A DNA stretch of 64,000 bases from Ehretia macrophylla. Lineage: Eukaryota; Streptophyta; Magnoliopsida; Boraginales; Ehretiaceae. The notes under the pieces were generated by a model, which did not search any database, was not told the DNA's origin, and saw only the letters and a program-made list of their open reading frames with translations. Location: positions 22,966,139-23,030,138 of the forward strand of contig CM075769.1 in assembly GCA_037974665.1 (NCBI GenBank), in the 5' to 3' direction. Of the stretch, positions 33,233-45,323 are shown one piece after another; the stretch's first letter is position 1, and each line of letters begins with the position of its first letter. The position numbers and the translations under genes were made by a program.

Positions 33233-33737
33233 CAGGGGCGGAGCCAGAAATTATTGTCAGTGGGGGCTAAAATTTAAAATTTTTTAATTATACGAGTATT
33301 TTTTTTTTCCAGTGGGGCTAATTAATTTTTTTAATTAAAAATACATAGATATTTAATTTTTTTTCAAAAAATACATATAAATTTTAACATTTTTATGGGC
33401 CAGTGGGAGCTAAAATTCATAATTTTTGAACTATACGAGTACTTTTATTTTTCAATGGGGGCTAATTAATTTTTTTTAACTAAAAATACATAGATATATA
33501 ATTTTTTTTCAAAAAATACATAGAAATTTTAACCTTTTTATGAGCCAGTGGGGGCTAAAATCCATAATTTTTGAACCATACAAGTACTTTTATTTTTTAG
33601 TGGGGGCTAATTAATTTTTTTAACTAAAAATACATAAATTTCTAATTTTTTTTCAAAAAATACATCGAAATTTTAATGATTTTTATGGGTCAGTGGGGGC
33701 TGCAGCCCCCACTCACCCTAGTGTGCCTCCGCCAGTG
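33233..33737. mobile_element. TE-7: small non-autonomous hAT-type element
   Basis: 505 bp flanked by a perfect 8-bp duplication CTGATAGA (33225-33232, 33738-33745). The ends are imperfect inverted repeats: CAGGGGCGGAGCC on the left, CCTCCGCCAGTG on the right. The 8-bp duplication and CAGGGGCGGA-like ends fit hAT (Tip100-like) elements. The body is three tandem units of about 144 bp (from 33263, 33402 and 33546), each starting CAGTGGGGGCTAAAAT. There is no transposase, so it needs one from elsewhere. Confidence 0.88.
33263..33690. repeat. Three tandem ~144-bp units inside TE-7
   Basis: Each unit runs from CAGTGGG(G/A)GCTAAAAT through ATACATAGA-like and TTTTTTCAAAAAATACAT blocks to a TTTTTATGGGC-like end. 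A fourth partial unit ends in the palindrome GGGGGCTGCAGCCCCC at 33694-33709. Confidence 0.85.
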
Positions 33738-34216
33738 CTGATAGAAGAAGAAGAGACTTGGAGTTTAAAGTGGGTGATAAAGTGTTTTTAAAATTGTCTC
33801 CTCGGAAGGGATTGATTAGGCATGACAAAGGTGGCAAGTTAAGTCCGAGGTACGTGGGACCGTTTGAGATTGTGGAAAGAATTGACTAATTAGCATATCG
33901 GTTGAGTCTACCAACAAATTTCTTTGGTATACATGATGTGTTTCATTTCTCGATGTTAAGAAAGTATCAACCCGACCTTTCTCATATCTTGGAGCTGGAA
34001 CCACTTCAACTTCGGTAGATCTTGTCCTATGAGGAGAGACATGTAAAGATCTTGGATGAGCAAAACCGTAAGTTGCATAGCAAGACCATTCCCATGGTCA
34101 GGGTGCTTTGGAACAATCACGGAATTGAGGAGGCAACATAGGAAAGACGCGACCAAATGGAGCAACAATACTCGGGACTGTTTGCAAGGTCAGAAGGAAA
34201 TTATGAGGACGCAGTT

Positions 34217-34234
34217 CTTTTAAGGGGGATAGAA
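34217..34234 (+). other. TE-6 polypurine tract
   Basis: CTTTTAAGGGGGATAGAA immediately precedes the 3' LTR start TGTAAGGCC. Confidence 0.82.
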
Positions 34235-34614
34235 TGTAAGGCCCGACATAAGACCTCGCGTGCATTCAGTTCATATAACATATAAATAAATCATTTTATG
34301 TGTATTTATATCATTTTATGTGCAATTATCTCGTTTTATGTGCATTTGCATAGTTTTTTGTGCAATTAAGTGTTTTGGCATCGTAGGCATTAGTTAAGAT
34401 TTATCGAGTAAGACTAACTAACTAGATTAGTTAAAATTGGATCAAATGGAAAACTAGCAAAACACAATTAGTTAGAGGGGCACTCTCATCATTTGGCCAT
34501 TTAGATATTATCTTACCTAACATTTTCTACTAACTAAAACAAAACACATATATACACGATATGTTCATACACACACATATTACACGATCAAACTAGAGAA
34601 AAGAAGAAGAAGAA

Positions 34615-34646
<32 letters not shown>

Positions 34647-36377
34647 AGACCAAGGCATTTCAACTATTGTCAAGCTAGCTTCTTGTAATTTTAAGCCATA
34701 TCTTGCATTCTTCACATCACTCTTTGCATTTCAAACTCTTGTTGAGGTGAGAGAAGCTTTCCAAATGTTTTACAAAGACATATAGAACATGTTTGATGAG
34801 TTATATATGTGTATTGAGCATGATGAAAGTGTATGTAAGCTTATTTTGAGAATTTGAATTTGGGTATGTTCAATCTAGGGTTCTGAATTTTGTGTTGATG
34901 TTATCTTTAGCTTGGACTTGTCTTCTATAGCTTGTGATGATCTTGAAGAGCATTATATGAGTTGTATGAAGTACTACATGTGTGGAATATGTTCAATTGG
35001 TTGTAAAGAGAAGAAATGAAAAGTTGAGTCTTGAACATTTGTGCTAAGTTGAATGTTGGTAAAAGATGGTGTTGTACTTGAGTTGTGTGAGATTAGGAGC
35101 TGTAAAACTTGTGGATTAATGTTGTTTAAGCTTGAGATAAGTTGACTATTTGTTATGAGCTTGAAAGAATAAGTTTGGAGCAAGAAAAACAAGTCAAAAA
35201 AGTGTCTATTGGACGAATCTGGTTGACCGAATCTGACTCTAGTCGATCGGATCAGTCATCCGGATATCATTAGTCAAGATCTGGATGAGTTGATCCGGTC
35301 GACTCAAGTCATTCGGATCAGTCGTCCGGATGACAGACAACTTTCTTTGTCGTTCTCCACATCGCGTCTTATGAATTCTAAATGCAATATATTATAATTG
35401 TTTGCATGTTTATAGGTTGGAATATGTTCAAGGTTAAATACATGCTTATGTGACGGAGGCAACCTACTTTGTTGCCCTCCCTTTTATATTGATGCTTATA
35501 TTATGCTTATCATGTTAACCACCTCGGGCGGTTGCAACTACATTTATGGGCATGGGGGCATTCGTTTCCCTTGGGTAGCATCGGGCTACCAGTAGGTCTC
35601 GACTACCATGGTCCCCGGTGGATATCCGGATAACACCTAATGTTGGAGTTTGGGGAGAAGTGATGAAGACTGAATCAAGCAGGCCGTCTACAGCAACTGT
35701 ATCCTTTGATCTGTGATATTACTACTCTTGTTTGGGCCTAGCCCTTGGGAGTTGGGTTATATGATGTTGCTATCTCGATAAATTGATTATTTATGCATAG
35801 CATGGGTTTTCTAAGTGATTTCAAAAGATCAAAACTCTTGCAAAAATCCTCGTACCCTTTAACCCTCGTTGAGCTAAGTGTAGCTCATCCATTTTCATGA
35901 CAATCTTTCAAGTGAAGTCGAGCCTGAGCCAACAACTCAAGTCGAAGGCGAGGCTTATTTGTGTGACGAGTCGGACTTCTGCTTGTTATGATCCTGTTTT
36001 CTTGTATTGCTAGATTTTTGGATGTTATGAACTATGTTATAAATTGTCAACTTCAAGTACTGTAATATTCTTTTGGGATTTGATTATGTAACTATTTTCC
36101 TGGTTGTTGGGTTGTAACCACACTACTGACTTATTCTTTTAAGGTCTAGAAGGCATTAATGACTTGTGACATGCCGTAATAGATGAAACTAGGCCTTGTA
36201 TATATGGAACAAGTTAATGTAAGTTGAAGTGCCAATAGTTTTGGGCACCCCTCTTGAAGTTTCTTGCAGAATTTACAAATGTTTAGGCTATGAATTGTTG
36301 ATTGTTTAGGTTTATCTGTCTGGTACACATCATGTTCCGGCCTTGTCCAAGCATTAGGTTGGGGTCGGGGCGTGATA
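34235..36377 (+). repeat. TE-6 3' LTR
   Basis: 2143 bp, starting TGTAAGGCCCGACATAAG. It ends CGGGGCGTGATA where the 5' LTR ends CGGGGCATAACA, so the terminal CA has become TA. The GAA run (about 34602-34655) is about twice as long as in the 5' LTR. HA is at 35455-35480 and HB at 35570-35592. Confidence 0.9.
34602..34655 (+). repeat. GAA trinucleotide run in the TE-6 3' LTR
   Basis: About 15 AGA/GAA units with one GAG interruption, versus about 7 in the 5' LTR at 27181. Confidence 0.85.
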
Positions 36378-36382
36378 GCATG

Positions 36383-37880
36383 TAAACCTCTTGCTGTAAT
36401 AAATAATTAATAAATGGCATATCAAGCAAGAATATAATAATCATGCCTATATAGCATTTATGGTGCTTCAAGTACTGCCAAGTATCTTAAGATAATGAAA
36501 AGAGATCAATAGACTACTCAAAACGACAAGAAAACACGAAAACGGGCAAGACTTAAAAGGGCTCCTGCATTAGCATAACTTAAACAGTTAAGTTTCATAC
36601 TTTACTAAAACTTCAAATAATCTGATTTTGATATAGAATTAAAGCTTATCGAATGTAGATAGTTCTAGAATCAAACAGAACCTAATTCGGAGTTGAAGTG
36701 ATCGAGATATGGTCTTCAGAATATTGTTGCGCAAAGCTGTCAAATTGAAAAACGGATAATCCGGTCGTGTTGATCACGACCATATACACGAACATCAGAG
36801 AGCATGAAAAAAACCCGGAACTGATTCCAGTCATGAACAACATGACCGATATCAAGTCCGCCCCTTGCAATGCCAAACCGTGAAATTGGCCATTTGCCCT
36901 TAACATGTTTTCCTAGCTTCCAACTCTTTTACAAGCTTCCACTAACCTTAAATGGGATTGTCTAAAATCAAATACAAGTCCAAGAATCATGCAACAACAC
37001 TCTTGAAACATCAACTAGCATCCAATATCAACTATGAATCCATATTAGCTGAAGAATACCCAAGATTCACCATCTATTCTCTAAATGCTAGAATCTTGTT
37101 ATCAAACCTTACTTATATACAAGTCATACTCTATCTAACTCAAGCAAGAACATCATCTACCATATATACAATACTTCAAGATCCAACAATACTAGTTAGG
37201 CAAAATCCTTAGCTCAGCAACCCATCCAACACAAACATTACACCCAACTCATGGCTTATGCATAACTAGGAAGAAGGACAACATATATATACAACAAAAG
37301 ATCTTGGATAAGCTTTAACAAAGTCTTTTGAAAAAATCCCTCACCTTAGTGTTGAATCCAAATGCAAGACAATAGCTTAGAAATCTTGTAAGAGCAAGAA
37401 CTAGCTTGAAGATGATTTAGAAATGGCTGAAATTGCTCATTCTTCTTGCTTCTTCTTCCTCTCTTCTTTCTCTCTTTTCTCTCCTCTTCAGATCGTGTGT
37501 ATGAGTGTATGTGGTGTGTTGCAATGTTTTTGTATGTGTATGTCGTGTAATGTGTGTGTTTTGTATGTATTAGTTAGGTAGGATATTTTCCTAAGATGCC
37601 AAATGACTAAAGTACCCCTCTAACTAATTGTGTATTGCTAGTGTACCATTTTAGTTGGTTTCTAACTAATTAGTTAAATTGGTAAAGTGTAATTATTATC
37701 TACAACATTGAAGACACGTAAATGCACGTAATAAATATAATGCACGTAAAACGAGATAAATGCACGTTAAATGATGTAAATGTACATTAATTGATATAAA
37801 TGCATATTAAATGATGCAAAATTATATGAAATGCTTTTGAAATGCACATGAGCTCTGTACGGCTCTGTACGGGGCCTCAC
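36383..37880 (-). mobile_element. TE-5 LTR, proximal piece
   Basis: On the minus strand the LTR begins at the base now at 47768 (TGTGAGGCCCCGTACAGAG when TE-8 is removed) and continues from 37880 downwards. It resembles the TE-6 LTR: repeated ATGTGCATTT-like words, CACAATTAGTTAGAGGGGTAC and a CTAAGGTGAGGGA block. At 36383 it is interrupted by TE-6. No coding sequence. Confidence 0.62.
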
Positions 37881-40316
37881 TGTCATGCCCCAACTCGACC
37901 CCACCTACAATCAGTCAGGACGCAACAGAATTTCGGTAGTATAACGACAGTAATTAGGACACCAACGCTCTAAACCAACCTCTTAAGAATATCATACAAC
38001 TAACTCCACAACCATTCAACAATAAACTCCCCAATTAAATTAACAACATACAACATAACCATATTATACAATAATCATTCCTTCAACAACCCATTCATAG
38101 TTATACGCCTCTGTTCCAACTTAGTACATAGGCTATACATATATTTCAAAATAGGTTATAACCAACTTAGTAATCTAGTCATGATCAAAATAAAGACTAC
38201 TAAATCAACATACATACGTCTTTATATTAAGATAGGTTATACAATACATTTTTTACAACAACTAAGATAATCTTATGACAATGACTCATGCATATAAGAC
38301 TCATCCACATATGACACATTTCCCTCTTCAAGAGGCACGTACCCGTAGTCAGAATCAGTAACACCTGCATGCATGCAATAATTGAGAGTGAGCTTATATA
38401 AAACAAGCCCAGTAAGGATTTGATAGATCTCTAACAGTATTTACTATACTCCTTGGAAATGATCCTTTGAGCAGTAAACACACAATAAGCATCAATAACA
38501 ATATAAACACATAAACTATAATGATCATTCAATAAAGGATACTCTAGTTGGTGTAGCTCCAAACGCCATCACAATCTCAACCAACTTATTATCACCCCCA
38601 TGACACACACACCCGAGGTACCTCACTATCTCTGCCTTCCATGGCATCTCCGCCCGTGCAAGATGAGGGTAGCCTCTGATAGCCATGCCGTTTTCAACCC
38701 GACGGCCCGATACCGCTCAAGAGGTGGCACACGCATATCAAGACTCAGCAATAATAATAAACATTCAATCACATGAGGATAACCTTTTCCGTTCACTATC
38801 TCCCGATTCATCAATAATCAATATTCAATAATCAATAATCAATAATGCAATAATCAATTAATAACATTACAACAACACAACATCAATAAATCAATTAACA
38901 ACTAAACAACTAAGTTAGATGACAAAGTAGGCCACCCAACTTAACATGCATTAGAAACACAACCAAACCCTAATCTAACCATCAACAGCTCACAATTCAA
39001 TCACTCAAACACCACCCGATCATCTAAAGGCATATATCAACATTTTAAAGAAAGGAAACCTAAACTTCTAATAATCATAACTTACATTCTACTAATCCAA
39101 ACAACTCCAAACCAGTTCCTATCACTCACTCACTCAATCAACTACATTAGTCCCATTGGAAACCAACCAAACTTCATCCAAATCAAGCCCAACACCCTAA
39201 AACCTCAATGCACCTAGGCTGAAATTTCTGGACTTTCACACCGACATCACAATCAAAATTTCGACATTAAAACGGCACTACCCCGTATTTAACAAACTTT
39301 TACAAATCGACGGCAATCGATTCCAACCACTACAACTCAAAATATTCAATAAATAGCCAACAACTCAACTTTTAATACCCGAAAATAAAAATTCATGCTA
39401 CAACGGTTCAAATCTTATATAAACGCATATAAACGATTCTTAGCATGTACTGAGCAATAATATAACATCAATTCAACTTTCTAACGGTTCAAAATTCAAT
39501 TATACGCAAAAATATAAAATATGACATTTGAGATCTAGAATTTTTCTCTCACCTTTGATCCGAAATAAGTCTAGATATGCGTGCAATGTGTGCCCAACAA
39601 GCGGAATCCAACTTAGTTTGAAAAGCTATAGACAAAAACTAGGTTTTTCTATAAAATTTTGCTTTGAAAAATGTTGAACAAAACTCTCTTTTTCTCTCCT
39701 ATGGCTCACGGCAATGTGAGGGTTTTTGAGTATGAAATTGTGCTATTTTAGTGTGCATTTTTTCTTATAAGCTTAAAGGTCAACAAAACAAATGAAAGTC
39801 AAAGTTGACAATTAGTTAATTTTAGTATTTTCTTGTCTTTTAATTCTATTTTAGTCTATTTCTTGCTCAACTATTAAATTGACACCTAAATTAATTCTAG
39901 ACAATATATTTTAGGTGACAAAGAGTTTTACATTAAAACATTTTCACCCGAGTATGCTTAAAACTCGATTTCTTGCAAAAAAAAGTGTAAAAACCTTTAA
40001 AATTCCAAAACCGATTTCAAATCCGTTTTAATCAAACACGGGTCTATTAATTCACGAGGACTAGGTTTTAAAACGTTTAAAACACCCCTGTAAAAATTTT
40101 AGCAGACAAGTGCTCAAAATACTATTCACTAAAATCGGCGATAAAATTTATGATTCCGTTTTTGATAAAAATTTTATGACTACACATATAGCATATATTA
40201 GGAATATAAATCACATTTTTAACACATTCTGACTCATATAACACATAAACAGGTCAAAACACGCAAAACGAGGTAAAACACGCAAATCAAGATTAAGATA
40301 AAAGTGGGGTTTCACA
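37881..40316 (-). repeat. TE-8 3' LTR
   Basis: On the minus strand it starts TGTGAAACCCCACTTT at 40316 and ends GGGGCATGACA at 37881. HA is at 38911-38943 and HB at 38698-38724. Confidence 0.92.
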
Positions 40317-40337
40317 TTCTCCCCCCTTAAAGAAATT
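40317..40337 (-). other. TE-8 polypurine tract
   Basis: The minus strand reads AATTTCTTTAAGGGGGGAGAA directly before the 3' LTR. Confidence 0.83.
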
Positions 40338-41700
40338 TCATCCCCGAAATTTATGCTTGCTGAAAGGAAAAGATCTGGGTACTGCTGCTACATCTGATCT
40401 CGCCTCTCCCAAGTAGCCTCCTCAATACCGTGATGCTTCCACAACACTTTGACCATCGGAATCTTCTTCGATCTCAGTTCCCGTTCCATCTGATCAAGAA
40501 TGCGAATCGGCCTCTCATCATAAGTCAGATTCTCACGAAGCTGTAACGGCTCTGGCTCTAGAATATGAGAATGATCCGGATTATACTTCCGAAAATTAGA
40601 CATGTGAAAGACATCATGGACATTAGAGAAATTCTCCGGTAAAGCCAACCGATATGCCAATTTACCAACCCTATCGGTAATCTCAAACGGCCCTACAAAC
40701 CTCGGACTCAGCTTTCCGCCTTTACCATATCGAGCAAACCCCTTACGAGGAGACAATCTCAAGAAAACCTGATCCCCGACTGTAAACTCTAAGTCCCGAC
40801 GACGCTTATCAGTGTAACTCTTGAATCTGCTCTGTGCTGTAAGCATTCTCTGCTTAATCAACTGAACATTCTTAATCTTCTCTAGAAGCTCTGGCATAAT
40901 AGTCGGATCAATAGTCTTAATCTCTCCTACTTCATCCCAATACAAAGGTGAACGATACTTACGACCGTAAAGAGCTACAAAATGTGTCATCCTAATAGTA
41001 GCTTGATAACTATTGTTATAGGAAAACTCGACAAGTGGTAGATATTTCTCCCAGTTCTTCCTGAAGTCCAGAACATAGGCCCTGAGCATATCCTCCAGAA
41101 TTTGAATAGTCCTCTCAAACTGACTGTCGGTCTGTGGATGATACGCTGTACTGAAGTTAAGCTAAGTGCCCAAAGTCTCCTGAAGTTTCTCCCACAAGCG
41201 AGAAGTAAATCGAGGATCTCGATCTAAGACAATACTAGATGGAATTCCGTGAAGTCTAACAATCTGATCCAAATAAAGATCTGTCAACTTTGCAACTTCG
41301 TCTCCGATCCGCATCGAAATAAAGTGAGTTGTCTTCGTCAAATGATCCACAACAACCCAAACTGCATCATTACCTCTTGGTGTTCTAGGCAAACCAGTAA
41401 CGAAGTCCATCGTAATATGCTCCCATTTCCACTGTGGTATAGCCAACGGCTGAAGCAAACCTGCAGGTCGTTGATGCTCGGCTTTCACTCGCTGACAAGT
41501 CAAACATCTAGATACAAACTGAGCAACTTCCCTCTTCATATTATTCCACCAGTAATGTTGCTTCAAATCCCGATACATCTTGTTTCCACCAGGATGAATG
41601 GTGTACTTAGAATTATGAGCCTCCTCCAGAATACCTCGCCTCAAACCCTGTTCATCAGGAACACAAACCCTGTTTCGAACTGAAGAATACCATCCTCATG
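40338..41700 (-). pseudogene. pol: TE-8 integrase and chromodomain
   Basis: The minus frame from 41644 holds [26 protein letters not shown] and the first Asp (WEHITMDF), then the second Asp region with [15 protein letters not shown] at 41162 (Gln in TE-2 at 12121) cuts it. The frame continues with HPQTD, a Glu-containing SQFERTIQ (Gly and Ser changed relative to TE-2), GPFEI, and the chromodomain-like tail ending WERRDQM and a TAG at 40388. A 1-bp loss near 41680 separates it from the RNase H frame. Confidence 0.9.
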
Positions 41701-42473
41701 AAATTTGAAGTCAGACTGATCATCTGTGATCTAATCCTTGATCTTCTGAAGTTTAACATCAAGTTGCTAAGCTTCTCTGATCTGAGACAGCAATAAAGGT
41801 TGAATACGGATATGTGAACACATCACCCCAACCTGAGTCAACTCTGGTCTCCAATAAGTGAATTCCTCAAGAACCTCCCACTTCTTGATAGCCAAACAAG
41901 AAACACTCGCCTTACGACTAAGAGCATCTACCACAACATTTGCCTTCCCAAGCAGATAACTGATAGAACAATTATAGTCTCCGAGAAGTTCCATCCACCT
42001 CCGTTGACGCATATTCAACTCCTTCTATGAGAACAAATACTTAAGACTCTTATGATTAGTGAAAATCTCAAACTTACTGCCCCACAGATAATGACGCCAC
42101 TTTGAAAAACAACTGCTGCCAACTCAAGATCATGAGTTGGATAATTCACCTCATACAGTTTCAACTTCTTGGAAGCATAGGCAATAGCCCGACCATTCTG
42201 CATAAGTACATAACCCAAGCCCTCATTTGATGCATCACTGTAGATAACTATATTATCGGTCCCCTCTGGTAGAGCAAGTACTGGAGCAGTAGTCAATCTC
42301 TTTTTCAACTCGTGAAACCCATTCTCACATTTCTCATCCCAAGCAAAGCTAGTCCGTTTCTGAGTTAACTTAGAAAGTGGCCCAGCAATCTTAGAAAAGT
42401 CCTTGACAAACCTACGGTAATAACCCGCCGAGCCAAGAAAGCTACGAACCTCCGAAACATTCTCCGGCCATTT
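41701..42473 (-). pseudogene. pol: TE-8 RNase H
   Basis: [18 protein letters not shown] is near 42210-42260. A 7-bp loss near 42105 (within VVFALKKW of TE-2) shifts the frame, which then continues with NMRQRRWMELLGDYN and [16 protein letters not shown] near 42024 precedes the Leu-Asn-Met start of that piece. Confidence 0.88.
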
Positions 42474-43763
42474 CTAAGACATCACCACTTCAATCTTAGT
42501 GGGATCTACAGAAATACCGCTATGTGTGATAACATGGCCAAGAAAAGATATGCGTTGAAGCCAAAATTCACATTTGCTGAACTTTGCAAACAACTGATAC
42601 TCCTGCAGCTTCTGTAAGACAAGTCGTAGATGTTGCTCGTGCTCCGATTCAGACTTAAAATAAACCAAGATATCATCAATAAAGATTACCACGAACTGAT
42701 CCAAATACAGTTGAAAAACCCGATGCATAAGATCCATAAATGCTGTCGGTGCATTAGTTAATCCAAAGGGCATAACTACAAACTCATAATGCTCGTACCT
42801 AGTCCTAAAGGCAGACTTCGGAACATCCTCCGTGCGAATCCGAAGCTGATAATACCCCTGCCTCAAGTCAAAGTTAGAGTAGAATTTGGCTCCCTGAAGT
42901 TGATCAAACAACTCGTCAATCAATGGCAAATGATACTTGTTCTTGATGGTCACTTGATTCAAACCACGATAGTTAATGCATAATCTCAAGGTACCATCCT
43001 TCTTCTTCACAAATAAAACAGGTGCTCCACACGGTGAAGAACTCTGTTGAATGAAACCCTTCTCTATTAACTCCTGCAACTGAGTTTTCAGCTCCTTCAA
43101 CTCAGCTAGTGCCATCCGGTACGCTGATTTAGAAATAAGTTGAGTATTGGGAATAAGATTGATCACAAACTCCACATCTCTCTCTAGCGGTAACCCTGGC
43201 AACTCTTCGGGAAATACGTTGGGATATTCTCGAATAATAGGTATTTCCTCCAACTGTAGCTTATTAGATGGCTTGTTGATCAAATAAGCTAGATAACCTG
43301 AACACCCCTTACTCACCAACTTAACGGCTTTAGTTGCTGAGATAACAAAACTTGTCTTAGCACCCCGGTTCCCTGCTACCTCTACTATTAGCTGATTTGG
43401 CAACCAAAACCGCACCACCTTTGTTCTACAATTTAACTGGGCATCATACTTAGAAAGCCAATCCATACCCAAGATGACTTCATACCCCCAGATCGGAAAT
43501 AAGATAAGGTCCGAAGGAAAATTATACCCCTTAACATGTATTTTACAATCCTCACATACTAAGCCAGTCACATATTTATCAGTCAAAGAGGTACTAATCT
43601 CAACCACATAAGGCAGTCTTTCAGGTTGCATATTAACACGTTGCACACAAGCAGGAGTAATGAAAGAATGCGTAGCACCAGAATCAATCAACACTTTAAC
43701 AAGTTGCTCAAGTATAAGGAAGTTACCTTCCACTACTGCAGTCTCCTCAGGCATCTCCTCCAA
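42474..43763 (-). pseudogene. pol: TE-8 protease and reverse transcriptase, the longest intact frame in the window
   Basis: 429 residues without a stop. The protease has an intact DSGATHSF (Asp codon 43683-43685) followed by [16 protein letters not shown] has [54 protein letters not shown] (about 42670-42692) and [11 protein letters not shown]. It ends at a TAG where Trp is expected (in TE-2, SWKRP). CINYRGLN carries Asn where TE-2 has the usual Asp of IDY, so catalysis is doubtful even here. Confidence 0.92.
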
Positions 43764-45030
43764 ATCAACTGCGTAGGCCTGAGCCTGAACCCGTTGCTGC
43801 TGAGGTGCACCACCAGTAGGTCAACCCTGATAACCCTGGGTCGCTGTTCGACCCTCAGTTCCCCAATATCTATAGCAATCCTTCACCCTATGCTGATTGC
43901 TACCGCAACCCAAACACGTTCCTGACTTTGCCCTACAGTCGGCCTCCACATGGCCCTGACGCTTGCAGTAAGTACATTGCGGTGATGAAACACTGCCACT
44001 GCCCCTAGAAGAACCAGAAGCCGAGAAAGCAGTTGTACCAGCCTGCTGCTAAGGTCTCACAACACTAGGCCTATATGGACCCTGAGACTAGGCCAGCCTA
44101 TACTGCGACTGAGCCTGATAAGACCCTTGCTGAAACTGAGGCCGATAGAAGCCTTGCTGACCCTACGGTCTAAAAGAACCCTGCTGCACTACAGGCCTAT
44201 AACTACCCTACTGTACCGAAGGTCTATACATACCCTGCTGACCTTACGGCTGAAAGGGCCTCTTGTTAGGCTGACTAGGTCTGATCTGTTGCCCTTTCTC
44301 TTCTCTAACCTAGAAGCTGCATCAAAGGCCTTAGTAAGTATATCATACTGATTCAGGGCCATCGCATCTTGAATCTCGGGCCTCAAACCCAACATAAACC
44401 TACGAGTCTTGCGCTCCTCGTCAACCACAAACTCCGGTGCATACCGGGATAGTCTAGTAAATGTGGCCTCATACTGAGCCACTGAAGCATCCCCCTGAAC
44501 CAGAGACAGAAACTCAGCCTCTCTCCTCTCCCGTGCAATCCTCAGGACATACTTCGCCCGAAAAGCTCTCAGAAGGGTATCCCAGACATACGGAATACCT
44601 TGGGTCTCCCAACTAGATTTCACCGTGCGCCACTACTCCTCTGCCTCATCATCAAACAAATAAATGGCAAAGGTGACCTTTCTTTCATTAGTATAATCCA
44701 TAGGGTCAAATATTTTCTCCACTTTATTAATCCAAGCCTCAGTTTTCCGATCATTTGGCTGCCCTTGAAACCTCGGTGGATAGTACCCCAAGAACTCCTT
44801 CAGTGTACCACACCCGTGGTATCCACCCTGTACATTCAGTAACTGTGCCTGCAAAGTCTGAGCTTGGGCAGCCTGCCCTGCTACAACTGAGCCTGACCGG
44901 TTATAACCTCAGCTATCCTATCCATGGCTGCTTCAAAACGATCATCACCCCTTTCTCGGCCCAGTGCCACATTACCCGGAACCATGTCAACTGCTTCGGG
45001 CCTACCTCTCGTTCTTGGTTTACCAGTCAT
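43764..45030 (-). pseudogene. gag: TE-8 gag, broken
   Basis: Start MTGKPRTRGRPE at 45030 (minus). A 1-bp loss near 44885 (GQAQL region) shifts the frame, which continues as QGGYHGCGTLKEFLGYYP. A TAG at about 44625 replaces the first Trp of EEWWRTVK. The capsid domain runs to about 44300, where another 1-bp loss follows LEKRKG. The Gln-rich linker has several TAGs. Both zinc knuckles are intact: CTYCKRQGHVEADC and CLGCGSNQHRVKDC (about 43880-43985). Confidence 0.88.
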
Positions 45031-45306
45031 TCTACTAATCAAAGAGTTAGCGCAGGTTATAGTACGTAAACAGGCTATAAACAATTATTAGCACATAAAC
45101 AACAAACCCATATAAAGCACATAAGTCACTTAAATATTAGTCACATAAACAAATTGATCACATAATCACATAAGCACTAAATCACATAATCACTTAATCA
45201 TTTAATTATATTAACACATAGTTCACTTTTGTTTCAGTTCATACAAACTTTCATGCTAAGACCATTACCCACATTCCGAGAATACCCCGGCTGACAACTA
45301 ACATGT

Positions 45307-45318
45307 GCTCTGATACCA
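45307..45318 (-). other. TE-8 primer-binding site, initiator-Met tRNA
   Basis: The minus strand reads TGGTATCAGAGC, exact, six bases after the LTR end. Confidence 0.88.
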
Positions 45319-45323
45319 CTTAA

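Larger units (their letters stand above)
32346..34234 (+). pseudogene. pol: TE-6 integrase and chromodomain, interrupted by a hAT-type element
   Basis: The zinc domain ([26 protein letters not shown]) is at about 32440-32560. The first catalytic Asp region (32630) is followed by small deletions that change frame. The second Asp (32813) and the Glu of TDGQSERNIQ (32921) remain with DD35E spacing. The coding sequence reads into a codon pair for Tyr-Ala-Asp-Arg at 33221, is split by TE-7, and resumes at 33738. A GPFEI module is near 33857, and the chromodomain-like tail with HGIEEAT and RRDQMEQQ lies at 34045-34185. Confidence 0.88.
26811..36377 (+). mobile_element. TE-6: complete Ty3/Gypsy chromovirus, defective, second family
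   Basis: Full-length element flanked by the perfect 5-bp duplication GCATG (26806-26810, 36378-36382). 5' LTR 26811-28908, PBS 28917, gag from 29260, pol to about 34190, PPT 34217-34234, 3' LTR 34235-36377. The protein is clearly homologous to TE-2 but distinct, and the LTRs differ beyond short shared blocks. Gag and pol are in one frame, with many stops, a frameshift zone at 32590-32720 and a 505-bp DNA-transposon insertion in integrase. Confidence 0.92.
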
